A stretch of DNA of 64,000 nucleotides from Alphaproteobacteria bacterium (GTDB lineage Bacteria; Pseudomonadota; Alphaproteobacteria; Micropepsales; Micropepsaceae), in contig JAFKEW010000058.1 of NCBI GenBank assembly GCA_017308375.1, positions 1 to 64,000 on the forward strand. The letters run 5' to 3'. The position numbers and the translations under genes are program-made. Positions within the stretch are counted from its first letter, which is position 1, and each line of letters opens with the position of its first letter. Of this stretch, positions 1 through 8,237 are shown piece after piece. The notes under the pieces are model-generated. The model ran no database searches. It was not told the DNA's origin and saw only the letters and a list, made by a program, of their open reading frames with translations.

Positions 1-291
1 TCGCTGAAGCTGGGGTTGCCGGCCGAATGGATACGCGAAGTGCAGAAGCTCGCGCCTGATACAGCCCATCTGCCGGAACTGGAGAAAGCGGCGCAGCGCG
101 TTGCACTCGCCATGGTAAAGACGCAGGGCCGCGATGCGCACGAACCCGCAAAGCAGTTGCTGCAATTGAGCGATGCGCAAACACTGATCGGTATTTTGAT
201 GACGGTCGGCCGTTACCTTGCCCATGCAGCCATCGCAAACACAATGCGGCTTGCAGCCCCGGTGACATCGCCATTGGAAGAAGGTGCCTGA
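1..291 (+). CDS. Carboxymuconolactone decarboxylase family protein (5' end outside window)
   Basis: The reading frame is open from base 1, so the gene starts upstream and only the last 96 residues are visible. The TTG at 16 is probably just an internal Leu codon. The C-terminal pattern, LSDAQTLIGILMTVGRYLAHAAI, resembles the last helix pair of AhpD/CMD-like proteins, where a stretch near a conserved Gly-Tyr precedes an Ala/Phe-rich helix. CMD-family members are decarboxylases or peroxidase-like proteins; the catalytic Cys region is not in the window. The stop overlaps the next start (TGATG), so it is translationally coupled to the cyclodeaminase-family gene. Family assignment is moderate because of truncation. 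Confidence 0.6.
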   Translation, partial: SLKLGLPAEWIREVQKLAPDTAHLPELEKAAQRVALAMVKTQGRDAHEPAKQLLQLSDAQTLIGILMTVGRYLAHAAIANTMRLAAPVTSPLEEGA

Positions 292-1268
292 TGGGACCGA
301 TCTGGATCAGTGAAAGCGACATCCGGCTGGATATGCCGAAATCTATCGCATTGTTGCGCAACGCCATGAAACGGCAGGCAAGTGGCCAGGCACTTAACAT
401 GGAAAAAACCCATGTTCCGTTTCCCGGCGGTTCGATGCACGCCATTGGCGCCGCCTTTGCCGATGCGGCCCTGCTGGGCGTGAAGACCTGGGCGCACACA
501 CCGAAAGGCGCGACGCCACTCGAAATTCTCTGGGACGCCGAGACCGGGAAACTGCTCGCGATCATCGAGGCCTTCGCCATGGGCCAGTTCCGAACCGCAG
601 GCATGGCGGGCCTGGTAACCGATTGTCTCGCAGCACGGGATGCCGACCTGCTCACCATCTGCGGTACGGGAAAACAGGCGCTGGCCCAGGTTGCGGCGGT
701 GGCCGCCATCCGCCCCTTGCACACCGTGCGTGTATTCGGGCGAAGCACGGATCGCCGGGCCGGTTTCTGTACCCGCGTTCAAACCGAACTCAATCTGAAG
801 ACAGAAGAATTTTCCGACGTTGCAGCTGCCGTCCGAAACAGCCCTATCATTACCCTTGTGACCCGGGCCAAAGAGCCGTTTCTGACGGAAGACATGCCGG
901 CACGCGGCGCGCACATCAACGCTATGGGGGCGATTACGCCGGAACGGCAGGAATTTACCCCTGAACTGCTTGCCCGCTGTGCAATTGTGGCAGTCGACAG
1001 TGTTGCCCAGGCGAAGGCCGTATCCTCCGAACTGATTGCCGCCACGGACGCCAAATTCGCCTGGCCGGAACCCATTTCCGTCAGCGACCTCGTCTCCTGT
1101 CATGAAGCCCGGCCAATGGATGCAGACTTGACGCTTTTCAAATCCGTCGGAATCGGTATTGCTGACCTCGCGCTGGCCGAGGAAATTTACCGGGTGGCAC
1201 GGGCCAACAATGCGGGGTGCGAATTGCCAGTACCGGCACCGGCGCCGCTTTCGTTTCGACAGTCGTGA
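291..1268 (+). CDS. Ornithine cyclodeaminase / mu-crystallin family protein
   Basis: A 325-residue protein of normal family length. It has the family Lys (GVKTW, K65), an Arg in MGQFRTAG (R101) where the carboxylate-binding Arg sits, and an NAD(P)-binding turn, CGTGKQA (residues 124-130). The C-terminal dinucleotide-domain segments follow (SVAQAK, SVGIGIADLALA). Members are NAD(P)-dependent cyclodeaminases, ketimine or imino-acid reductases, or amino-acid dehydrogenases; the exact substrate cannot be read. The ATG at 291 overlaps the preceding stop, and a cupin-lyase fusion gene follows within 11 bases, so it belongs to the same operon. Given its neighbours (Rieske oxygenase, cupin), it probably handles an imine or amino-acid intermediate; this is inference. 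Confidence 0.8.
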   Translation: MGPIWISESDIRLDMPKSIALLRNAMKRQASGQALNMEKTHVPFPGGSMHAIGAAFADAALLGVKTWAHTPKGATPLEILWDAETGKLLAIIEAFAMGQFRTAGMAGLVTDCLAARDADLLTICGTGKQALAQVAAVAAIRPLHTVRVFGRSTDRRAGFCTRVQTELNLKTEEFSDVAAAVRNSPIITLVTRAKEPFLTEDMPARGAHINAMGAITPERQEFTPELLARCAIVAVDSVAQAKAVSSELIAATDAKFAWPEPISVSDLVSCHEARPMDADLTLFKSVGIGIADLALAEEIYRVARANNAGCELPVPAPAPLSFRQS

Positions 1269-1278
1269 GGATCACGCC

Positions 1279-3153
1279 GTGACACAACCAGACGCCAGAT
1301 TTACCGCCACTGACCCTTCCCGCCCCAGTGCCAACGCCTTCTGGGAACCGATTATCATCAACAAGAAGCAGATTGCGGAGCAGGCGGAAAGATTGCTGTC
1401 GCTCGACGTCAACGACCCCGTTGAGCGGCAAGTGCGAATTGTGCATCCCATGGCCTGTGAACGTGGACAGGGGATGGCCCCGGGCATCGAAGTTCGGCTT
1501 TCCGTGCTGAAGCCCGGTGAGCGGACAAGACCGTTCCGCCACAATGCGACCGAAGTCGGGTTTTGCATTGACGGTGGGGGTGCCATTCATATCGGCGGCA
1601 AGGCGTTTTCTTTCGAGACTTACGACGTCTGGAATACCCCCTCCTGGTCCTCAACCTGGTACGAGAACAATACGCGCAAGCCGCACATCCGGTTGACATA
1701 CTCCAATGCAGCCCTGCTCCGGCTTTTGAATGTGCATCTGGTTGAAGACAAGAAGATCACGGGCATAACCCCGGACGAGAAGGCGCAGGATCACAAAGCA
1801 TCCGCATCGGACAGCGTAAAGATCAAGGACGTGTTTGTGCTGCCCGGAAGCGATAACTGGCTGATGTCGTATGAACGGCTGATCAACCCTCCGGCGGTTC
1901 AATCCGATCCCCATCTCTGGCCGTGGCAGGATGTTAAGGGCGAATTGGACAAGCTGACCGCACTCGGGGCGAAATATCGCGGGCGCAGACTTTATCTGCT
2001 TTACAACCCGCTGACCGGGCGTACCAACGGCACCACGCCAAGCTTCTTCGCAACCATGACGGTTCGGCCGCCCAATATCATCGATCGCCCGCACCGCCAT
2101 GCGTCTGCCGCGATCAACTATTATTTCAGCGGCTCCGGCTACAGCCGCGTTGCCGGAAAACACTATGAATGGACGGCCGGCGATCTGATGCTTTCGGCGC
2201 CGGGCTGGGCGATCCACAACCATGCATCCCATGACAACGGGCCAGTTTACGAACTGACCATTCAGGATCAGCCATTCCATATCTGGCAGGAATCCCTCTT
2301 GTGGCAGGAGAGCCTTGCGGCACCGCCATCACTTCTGGGCACACAAGCGGGCTTTGAAACCAACCGTGAAGAGGTGTTTGCATCGTGCCTGGTCAACGGG
2401 ACAACGGCAGAGCCGAGTGCATTGAGCGTTGCCGAGCGCAACGAACTCGTCGCATTGGCCGTAAAAACGGTAAAAGGACGTGTCCCTGTCGTCGCGGCGA
2501 CAGGCTCGCAATCCCTCGCCGAAACATTGCAGCTCTCGCAATTTGCCGAGAAGGCGGGTGCCGACGCACAACTGGTTGTGACGCCCTACTATATCAAGCC
2601 ACCACAACGGGGATTGGAGCGTTATTTCACGGAGGTGTTTTCAAAGCTGAAGACGCCAGCCATGGTTTATCACATTCCCGGCCGTGCCGGTGTTTCCATG
2701 GATGTTGCAACCTTTCGCGCGGTCAAGTCGCGCTGTGCCAATCTCGTCGGCGTCAAACATGCCTCCACGGATCTGGCCTTTGTAACCGAATTGCTGGCCA
2801 CGCTCGGCAGCGATTTCCGCATTTTCGCCGGCCTGGAAGAGCTTTGCTTTCCGATGATGGCGATTGGTGCTGCCGGCATGATGAACGCGGTCGGCAACCT
2901 CGACCCGCAGCGGGTTTCAGCATTGCATACCGCCATCGAGGCAGGTGATCTGGCGCGCGCACGGACCCTGCACTTCGAACTCTTTGAAGTGTCGCGAGCG
3001 ATCTTTTTCGAGACCAACCCCATTCCGCTGAAATACATGATGAAACGCTGCGGCGTGATTCCGAATAACGAGCATCGCCCGCCGATGGCCCCGCCGACTG
3101 AACAGATGGAACGGCGCCTTGACGAGGTGCTGAAGGGCTGTGGACTGATCTAA
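1279..3153 (+). CDS. Double-cupin (gentisate dioxygenase-like) fused in frame to a truncated DapA/NahE-family lyase
   Basis: The start chosen is GTG 1279; an upstream in-frame extension runs back into the preceding gene and is not credible. The 624-residue product has two parts. Residues about 20-360 form a complete bicupin resembling gentisate/salicylate 1,2-dioxygenases: a first cupin around RPFRHNATEVGF (85-96) and a second with RPHRH (270-274) and HNHASH (313-318). The usual C-terminal turn QAGFETNR (357-363) is present. From residue about 366 the protein becomes a DHDPS/NahE-type class I aldolase lacking roughly its first 35-40 residues. The Thr pair (T375-T376), Tyr in VTPYY (437-438) and Schiff-base Lys (VGVKH, K493) are all retained. 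Such lyases include hydratase-aldolases that act after ring cleavage. The junction looks like a deletion that fused two adjacent genes. It is followed directly by the Rieske oxygenase genes. Confidence 0.75.
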   Translation: MTQPDARFTATDPSRPSANAFWEPIIINKKQIAEQAERLLSLDVNDPVERQVRIVHPMACERGQGMAPGIEVRLSVLKPGERTRPFRHNATEVGFCIDGGGAIHIGGKAFSFETYDVWNTPSWSSTWYENNTRKPHIRLTYSNAALLRLLNVHLVEDKKITGITPDEKAQDHKASASDSVKIKDVFVLPGSDNWLMSYERLINPPAVQSDPHLWPWQDVKGELDKLTALGAKYRGRRLYLLYNPLTGRTNGTTPSFFATMTVRPPNIIDRPHRHASAAINYYFSGSGYSRVAGKHYEWTAGDLMLSAPGWAIHNHASHDNGPVYELTIQDQPFHIWQESLLWQESLAAPPSLLGTQAGFETNREEVFASCLVNGTTAEPSALSVAERNELVALAVKTVKGRVPVVAATGSQSLAETLQLSQFAEKAGADAQLVVTPYYIKPPQRGLERYFTEVFSKLKTPAMVYHIPGRAGVSMDVATFRAVKSRCANLVGVKHASTDLAFVTELLATLGSDFRIFAGLEELCFPMMAIGAAGMMNAVGNLDPQRVSALHTAIEAGDLARARTLHFELFEVSRAIFFETNPIPLKYMMKRCGVIPNNEHRPPMAPPTEQMERRLDEVLKGCGLI

Positions 3154-3175
3154 GAGTATGCCGAGGTTGAAGACC

Positions 3176-4408
3176 ATGAACATGCCGGTAAGAGAAAGAA
3201 TTTGGAAAGGTGAAGGAACGCATCGCGTTCCTTATTGGGTCTATACCGATGACGGCATCTATCAGCGTGAACTTCAGCGCATCTTCGGCGGCCCCGCGTG
3301 GAGTTATGTCGGGCTCGAGGCGGAAATTCCCCACGAGGGCGATTTCAAGCGCACCAAAATCGGTGAGACCTCCGTTATCGTGGTGCGCGGCAAGGATCAG
3401 GAAATTCACGTCCTGAAAAACCAGTGCGCGCATCGCGGCCTCGAGGTTTGCAAACAGGATTATGGGTCCAACCGCACCTTCCAATGCCCCTATCATCAAT
3501 GGACTTACCGCCTGAATGGCGACCTTTCCGGGGTTCCGTTCATTCGCGGTGTTGGTGGTCAGGGCGGTATGCCCGAAGATTTCGACCGGGCGGATCACGG
3601 CTTGACCAAATTGAAGGTCGCCACCCGCAACGGGGTGATATTCGCCACCTTCTCACCGGACGTAGAGCCGCTTGAACAATTTCTCGGCGAAAAGATGCTG
3701 AAGCTTTTCGACCGTGTGTTTACGGGCAGACCGCTTCGCATCCTCGGCGTATCGCGGCAAAGGATTCCGGGTAACTGGAAGCTGATGTTCGAAAACATCA
3801 AGGACCCGTATCACGCCAGCCTGCTGCACGTTTTCCTTGTGACCTTCAGTCTGTTCCGGGCCGACAATCCATCGCGCACGGAGATGGACAGCACCGGCAG
3901 GCACAGCGCCCTGATTTCCCGCCGCGGGGAGCGTAACGCCAATACGGCTACACAGGAGATGGCGTCCTTCCAGGAGAAACTGGAGTTGCATGACCCAAAA
4001 CTCCTGGACATCGTGAAAGAATTTCCTGATACGGCAACCGTTGTGATGCAGACGATCTGGCCCAACCTGATCGTCCAGCAGCAAGCCAATACGCTGGCCA
4101 CACGGCAGATCGTGCCGGTCGGACCAGAAGCATTCGACCTCAACTGGACCTTTTTCGGCTACGAGGATGACGATGACGCGATGCGCGCACGGCGCTTGCG
4201 GCACGCAAACCTGATGGGACCGGCCGGTTTTGTTTCCCTGGACGACAGTGAAGTGATGGAGCTGGCACAGCGCGGCATACATTGTGATGAAGACGCCGCG
4301 GCGGTCGTGGAGATGGGGGGCCGCGATCGTGCGGACCACAACCACATCGTAACGGAGACCGCCATCCGCGCATTCTATGGCTATTATCGCGAGGTTATGG
4401 GGCTGTGA
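3176..4408 (+). CDS. Rieske non-heme iron oxygenase, alpha (large) subunit
   Basis: The 410-residue protein carries a Rieske [2Fe-2S] motif, CAHRG...CPYHQW (C84, H86, C104, H107), and the mononuclear iron motif DPYHASLLH (D210, H213, H218) after NWKLMFEN. Its overall layout resembles salicylate 5-hydroxylase (NagG) and anthranilate dioxygenase (AndAc) large subunits. These hydroxylate an aromatic ring using electrons from a ferredoxin/reductase, which is not encoded in the window. ATG 3176 is preferred because GAGG (3163-3166) lies 9 bases upstream; ATG 3158 and 3182 are alternatives. The stop overlaps the beta-subunit start by 4 bases. With the cupin next door it could form a salicylate-like to gentisate-like to ring-cleavage route (inference). 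Confidence 0.9.
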   Translation: MNMPVRERIWKGEGTHRVPYWVYTDDGIYQRELQRIFGGPAWSYVGLEAEIPHEGDFKRTKIGETSVIVVRGKDQEIHVLKNQCAHRGLEVCKQDYGSNRTFQCPYHQWTYRLNGDLSGVPFIRGVGGQGGMPEDFDRADHGLTKLKVATRNGVIFATFSPDVEPLEQFLGEKMLKLFDRVFTGRPLRILGVSRQRIPGNWKLMFENIKDPYHASLLHVFLVTFSLFRADNPSRTEMDSTGRHSALISRRGERNANTATQEMASFQEKLELHDPKLLDIVKEFPDTATVVMQTIWPNLIVQQQANTLATRQIVPVGPEAFDLNWTFFGYEDDDDAMRARRLRHANLMGPAGFVSLDDSEVMELAQRGIHCDEDAAAVVEMGGRDRADHNHIVTETAIRAFYGYYREVMGL

Positions 4409-4884
4409 CGAATGTATCGCCCAAATTGCGGCTGGAAATCGAAGACCTTTATGCGCGGTACGCAGCCCTTCTCGACGAAGGGCCGCTGGATCAATGGCCA
4501 TCGCTTTACTTCGAGAGCGGCAGCTATCGGGCCGTGACCGCCGAGAACGTCAAGCGGGGTTGGGCGCTGGCGCTGATCCTGTGCGAGAGCCGTGCCGCCA
4601 TTGAAGACCGCGTGTATGCCATCGCCAATCTATCGATGACGATTCCGCGGCGGATTCGGCACGTCATCTCCGGATTCATTGTCGAGCCGGAACGCGATGC
4701 ATGGAAAGTGAGCGCGAATTTCGCGATGTTTGAGACAGTCGAAGGGCAGCAGACAGTCTGTTTCGCCGCCGGCCGGTACCATGATGTCGTGGCGCGCGAC
4801 ACAAATGGTTCGCTTCGTTTCCGCGAAAAGCTCTCCATTTGCGACGGTGCACTGATCCGCAATTCGCTCGTTTACCCTCTCTGA
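4405..4884 (+). CDS. Aromatic-ring-hydroxylating dioxygenase, beta (small) subunit
   Basis: A 159-residue cystatin/NTF2-like fold protein of the size expected for Rieske oxygenase small subunits. It starts with GTG overlapping the alpha-subunit stop (GTGA), a coupling typical of these pairs. Recognisable family features are the N-terminal helix with LYARYAALLDEG, the central PRRIRHVISGF strand and the SANFAMFET strand. It is structural, forming an alpha3beta3 assembly with the upstream large subunit. It ends the plus-strand operon: the next gene (MarR) is on the other strand and only 5 bases separate the converging stops. Confidence 0.88.
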   Translation: MTNVSPKLRLEIEDLYARYAALLDEGPLDQWPSLYFESGSYRAVTAENVKRGWALALILCESRAAIEDRVYAIANLSMTIPRRIRHVISGFIVEPERDAWKVSANFAMFETVEGQQTVCFAAGRYHDVVARDTNGSLRFREKLSICDGALIRNSLVYPL

Positions 4885-4889
4885 TTCCG

Positions 4890-5435
4890 TCAGGGGACGA
4901 AAGAACCTACGGGAAGTTTTGCCCCAGTATGGGCACTCAGATATGCCTGCTCCTCCGTCGTCAGGTTTTCGCTCATCTTGAGGAGCACGCGGCGTAGAAC
5001 CGCGATATCATTCGGATCAATGCCCTTGGCGGCAACGACGTTCACTTCTGCCACCATGGGCATCAACCTGTCTTTGAGCTTTCTCGCGCGCGGCGTCAGG
5101 TAGATGTGAACCTTCCGGCGATCATTCTTGCTCGGCACCCGGCGCACCAGTCCGCTTTTCTCCATACCGTTCAAGGCGGTCACCGTGGTCGGCTCACGCA
5201 TGCCAACCCGGTTGGAAAGCTCGCGCTGGGTCAGCCCCTCCTCTATCCAGAGCACCCGCAAGAAACGCCATTGGCCGGCCGTCACGCCATGTACGAGTGT
5301 GCGGCGTTCCAAGTTGCGCGAAAACGTTCGGAATGTGATTCGGGTCAAATACCCAATACTGTTCATGGGATCTGCATAAAACTGGATTGGCAAAACGTCT
5401 TTTGTTTTGGCCGTCATTTGCTGAGTTCGCCCCAT
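4890..5435 (-). CDS. MarR-family transcriptional regulator
   Basis: A 181-residue protein with a winged-helix MarR core. The HTH region reads GLTQRELSNRVGMREPTTVTALNGMEKSGLV, followed by the wing VPSKNDRRKVHIYLTPRARKL with the conserved DRR. The family usually represses adjacent genes and is relieved by small aromatic or carboxylate ligands. The gene is divergent from the MetE-like gene, and a perfect 19-bp palindrome (5522-5540) lies between them, so autoregulation and control of the neighbour are likely. Possible control of the Rieske operon is inference. ATG 5435 is used; an internal ATG 5417 is possible. Confidence 0.88.
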   Translation of the reverse strand: MGRTQQMTAKTKDVLPIQFYADPMNSIGYLTRITFRTFSRNLERRTLVHGVTAGQWRFLRVLWIEEGLTQRELSNRVGMREPTTVTALNGMEKSGLVRRVPSKNDRRKVHIYLTPRARKLKDRLMPMVAEVNVVAAKGIDPNDIAVLRRVLLKMSENLTTEEQAYLSAHTGAKLPVGSFVP

Positions 5436-5521
5436 TCCACCTTGACAGGGATAGGGCGGGCGCCGGGAAAAGGCAATGAAGACGACAGAACGGTTGCGCT
5501 GGGCGCCGCCTCCCTGATAGA

Positions 5522-5540
5522 TAGAATGCTAAGCATTCTA
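5522..5540. promoter_or_regulatory. Perfect 9-1-9 palindrome, probable MarR operator
   Basis: TAGAATGCT (5522-5530), one central A, then AGCATTCTA (5532-5540) is an exact inverted repeat with no mismatches. It sits 14 bases before the GTG of the MetE-like gene and 87 bases before the MarR ATG. Length and symmetry fit MarR-family operators. That the neighbouring MarR binds it is inference from position. Confidence 0.65.
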
Positions 5541-5554
5541 GCCGGGATACACTC

Positions 5555-6598
5555 GTGAAATCCATGCCGCTTTTGCCGACGACGATTGTCGGCAGCTATC
5601 CGCAGCCCGACTGGCTGATCGACCGCGAGCGGTTGAAGGACCGCCTTCCCCCACGCGTTCGCGCCAATGAACTCTGGCGCATTCCTGAACCTCTGCTGGC
5701 GGCGGCACAGGACGATGCAACCATCATTGCGATCTTCGATCAGGAGCGGGCCGGCCTGGATATTCTGGGCGATGGCGAGATGCGCCGGGAAAGTTATTCC
5801 AACCGCCTTGCGAATGCGTTGAGCGGCATCGACATCGATCATCCGGGAACCGCGACAGACCGAACAGGAAAGCAGAACCCCGCCCCACGTGTTGCCGGTC
5901 CAATCCGGCGCATCGCTCCGATTGAGGCCGGCGATGTGCCCTTGATGAAACGGGTCACGCAAAAGCCGATCAAGATCACCATCCCCGGCCCGTTCACGAT
6001 GACGCAGCAAGCGCAAAACGACCATTACCCGGACGGGGAAGCGCTCGCGCTCGATTATGCCGATGCGGTGAATAGCGAAATCCGCGATCTGTTTGCCGCC
6101 GGTGTCGATATCGTGCAGCTTGACGAGCCCTATGTTCAGGCCCGGCCGGAGGAAGCACGCCGATACGCCGTAAAAGCGATCAACCGGGCGCTTGATGGCG
6201 TAAAGGGGAAAACCGCACTGCATGTCTGCTTCGGCTATGCCCACGTTCACAAGGGCGCGATCAAGCCGGACGGCTACTCATTCCTGGAAGAATTGAACGA
6301 TTGTGCGGTCGATATCGTTTCGATCGAAGCGGCGCAGCCCCGCCTCGATGGTTCAATCGTCAAGTTGCTACCGAACAAGACGATCATGCTGGGCGTTATC
6401 GATCTGAACGACCTGACCGTTGAAACGCCGGAGATCGTTGCACAACGTATCCGCGCGGCGCTGAAACACGCCGCAGCGGACCGGCTGATGATCGCACCCG
6501 ATTGCGGAATGAAATACCTCTCCCGCGAGGTGGCGTTCGGAAAGCTTCAGGCGATGGTGAAAGGCACCGAGATCGTCCGCAAAGAACTCAAGGCCTAG
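5555..6598 (+). CDS. Cobalamin-independent methionine synthase (MetE) C-terminal-domain family protein
   Basis: The 347-residue protein corresponds only to the catalytic C-terminal barrel of MetE. Zn-thiolate ligands match the family: HVC (H223, C225), IEAAQ (E258) and PDCGM (C317). The N-terminal folate-binding half of true MetE is absent, so it may be a stand-alone methyltransferase using another methyl donor or acceptor. It starts at GTG 5555 behind a weak GGGA; GTG/ATG 5564 is an alternative. A perfect palindrome overlaps the leader, so it is probably under MarR control. Its stop overlaps the stop of the convergent hydrolase gene by 4 bases. Its place beside oxygenase and hydroxyacid genes suggests a catabolic role; the substrate is unknown. 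Confidence 0.82.
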   Translation: MKSMPLLPTTIVGSYPQPDWLIDRERLKDRLPPRVRANELWRIPEPLLAAAQDDATIIAIFDQERAGLDILGDGEMRRESYSNRLANALSGIDIDHPGTATDRTGKQNPAPRVAGPIRRIAPIEAGDVPLMKRVTQKPIKITIPGPFTMTQQAQNDHYPDGEALALDYADAVNSEIRDLFAAGVDIVQLDEPYVQARPEEARRYAVKAINRALDGVKGKTALHVCFGYAHVHKGAIKPDGYSFLEELNDCAVDIVSIEAAQPRLDGSIVKLLPNKTIMLGVIDLNDLTVETPEIVAQRIRAALKHAAADRLMIAPDCGMKYLSREVAFGKLQAMVKGTEIVRKELKA

Positions 6599-7296
6599 CG
6601 CCCCAGGAACTGGGACAGAAGGCCGTTCACGACTTGCGGTTTCTCCAAGGTCACCATGTGACCGCTGCCCTCCACAATCTCCAGCCGGACATTGGGGATG
6701 GCATCCAGCATTTGCTGCTGGTGCTCCATCGTGGTGATGCCGTCAGACCGGCCGTATATCAGTAGCGTCGGGCACGGGATCGCGCTTAATGACGGACGGC
6801 TATCGGGCCGCGCCATGATTGCGCGCTGCTGCTTCAGAAAAGTTTCGGCGCCGGTATCATACGCCATCTGGCGCAAGACGCCGGTCAGCGTCGCATCGCC
6901 CATCCTGTCTGGATGAACGAGAATCGGCAGGCGTTCTTCGATAATGGCGTCGAACTTCCCCTCCTCCACAAGGCGCAAATAGCCTTCGCGGCGAACGGTT
7001 TGCTTTGGCGTATCCGCTGGCGCCAGCGTACTGATGAGAACAAGGTTCGCAATTCTTTGCGGTGCACGCCGCATGATCTCGAACGCCACAAACCCACCCA
7101 TCGCGTGGCAGACGAGATTTACCCGTTCCGGCATGGCATTCAGGGTCGCCACAGCCATCTTTTCGACTGTGTCGTGATCCCGCTGCACAATGATCTGAGA
7201 CTGATCCGGAAAAGCGCTGAGCTGTGAGCCCCAAAGCGATTCCGTGCAGAGCTGCCCCGGAAGGAAAGCAAGCGGCAATTTTTCGTTCGACATCAA
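6595..7296 (-). CDS. Alpha/beta hydrolase-fold protein with Ala at the nucleophile position
   Basis: A 233-residue alpha/beta hydrolase. The fold is clear: FLPGQLC oxyanion strand (11-17), nucleophile elbow VCHAMGGF (62-69), acid loop YGRSDGIT (D185) and catalytic His in GSGHMV (H213). The elbow normally reads G-x-S-x-G; here it is C-H-A-M-G, with GCG (Ala65) in place of the Ser codon, so classical Ser-nucleophile chemistry should not be possible. It may be inactive, or use Asp/His for non-hydrolytic chemistry. It is the last gene of a four-gene operon, starting with an ATGA overlap on the dehydrogenase stop. Confidence 0.82.
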   Translation of the reverse strand: MMSNEKLPLAFLPGQLCTESLWGSQLSAFPDQSQIIVQRDHDTVEKMAVATLNAMPERVNLVCHAMGGFVAFEIMRRAPQRIANLVLISTLAPADTPKQTVRREGYLRLVEEGKFDAIIEERLPILVHPDRMGDATLTGVLRQMAYDTGAETFLKQQRAIMARPDSRPSLSAIPCPTLLIYGRSDGITTMEHQQQMLDAIPNVRLEIVEGSGHMVTLEKPQVVNGLLSQFLGR

Positions 7297-8237
7297 ACCA
7301 CCCGATGAAGCAATTCACGCCCGCTTTGCAGCCGGCGGCAATTTTCCATAGCCACATTCATGCTACGCCGCAGCGTTTCCGGCGTAAGCCAGGCGATATG
7401 CGGTGCCAGCACGACGTTACGCAGATGAAATAGCGGGATGTCTTCATTAACCGGCTCCCGCGCAAAGACATCCAGCCCCGCGGCGGCAAGATGGCCGTTC
7501 GACAGCAGGTCGGTCAGTGCCGCCTCGTCGACCAATTCACCGCGTGCCGTATTCACCAGCACGGCACCCTTTTTCATCATTTGAAGAGCGTCCCGAGAAA
7601 GCATGCCGCGCGTCTCATCCGTCGCCGGGCAATGCAGCGAAACGATATCCGATACCTGCAAAAGCTCATCCAACGGCAAGAAACGGCCGGCGGCATCCGG
7701 CTTCTGCGAACGCGCGGTATAGACGACATCGGCGCCAAGCGCCGTCAGCACGGGGGCCAATCGCGACGGCACCGCGCCATATCCAATCAACCCAACCGTT
7801 CGGCCCGAAATTTCACCAAGCCTGTCGAACTGATCGACATCCGGGCGCCAACCTTCCCCCGCCCTCGTCAAGCCATCGAAATAAACAGCGCGCCGCAAGG
7901 CAGACAACATCAACGTCAACGTCATTTCCGCGACAGCTTGTGTGTTGGTGCCAGGCATGTTGCAAACGGCGACACCACGCCCCTTCGCGGCCTGAAGATC
8001 GATGGTGTTAACACCCACGCCTATCTTCTGAATCAATTTCAGCTTTGGTGCGGCTTCAATGTCGCGCGCCGCAAGCGGGCGCAGGACATGGAAAATCACA
8101 TCGACATCGCGCAAAGCCGATGAAAACTGTTCATCATCGGTCTCATCAATCGTTGAAAGCTGAAAATCCGGCGGACACATTTCCGCGGCAATACGGCGAA
8201 AGCCCGGGCTGGCACGATAGTGGAGGACTATTTTCAC
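7293..8237 (-). CDS. D-isomer-specific 2-hydroxyacid dehydrogenase
   Basis: The 314-residue protein has the two-domain layout of D-2-hydroxyacid dehydrogenases. The NAD-binding turn is VGLIGYGAVPSR (148-159). The catalytic triad is recognisable: Arg in NTARGELV (R232), Glu in FAREPV (E261) and His in APHIAWLT (H280). The family reduces 2-keto acids such as glyoxylate or hydroxypyruvate, or oxidises D-hydroxyacids. The turn is followed by VP rather than the usual IG, a small departure. Both ends overlap neighbouring genes by 4 bases (8234-8237 and 7293-7296). Paired with an enolase-like protein and a kinase it could be a hydroxypyruvate reductase, but the substrate is not shown. Confidence 0.88.
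   Translation of the reverse strand: MKIVLHYRASPGFRRIAAEMCPPDFQLSTIDETDDEQFSSALRDVDVIFHVLRPLAARDIEAAPKLKLIQKIGVGVNTIDLQAAKGRGVAVCNMPGTNTQAVAEMTLTLMLSALRRAVYFDGLTRAGEGWRPDVDQFDRLGEISGRTVGLIGYGAVPSRLAPVLTALGADVVYTARSQKPDAAGRFLPLDELLQVSDIVSLHCPATDETRGMLSRDALQMMKKGAVLVNTARGELVDEAALTDLLSNGHLAAAGLDVFAREPVNEDIPLFHLRNVVLAPHIAWLTPETLRRSMNVAMENCRRLQSGRELLHRVV

Noticed and set aside
213..1103. Minus-strand open frame of 296 codons across the cyclodeaminase gene
   Set aside because: It is fully antisense to a clearly recognised family protein and has Arg/Gly/His-rich shadow composition.
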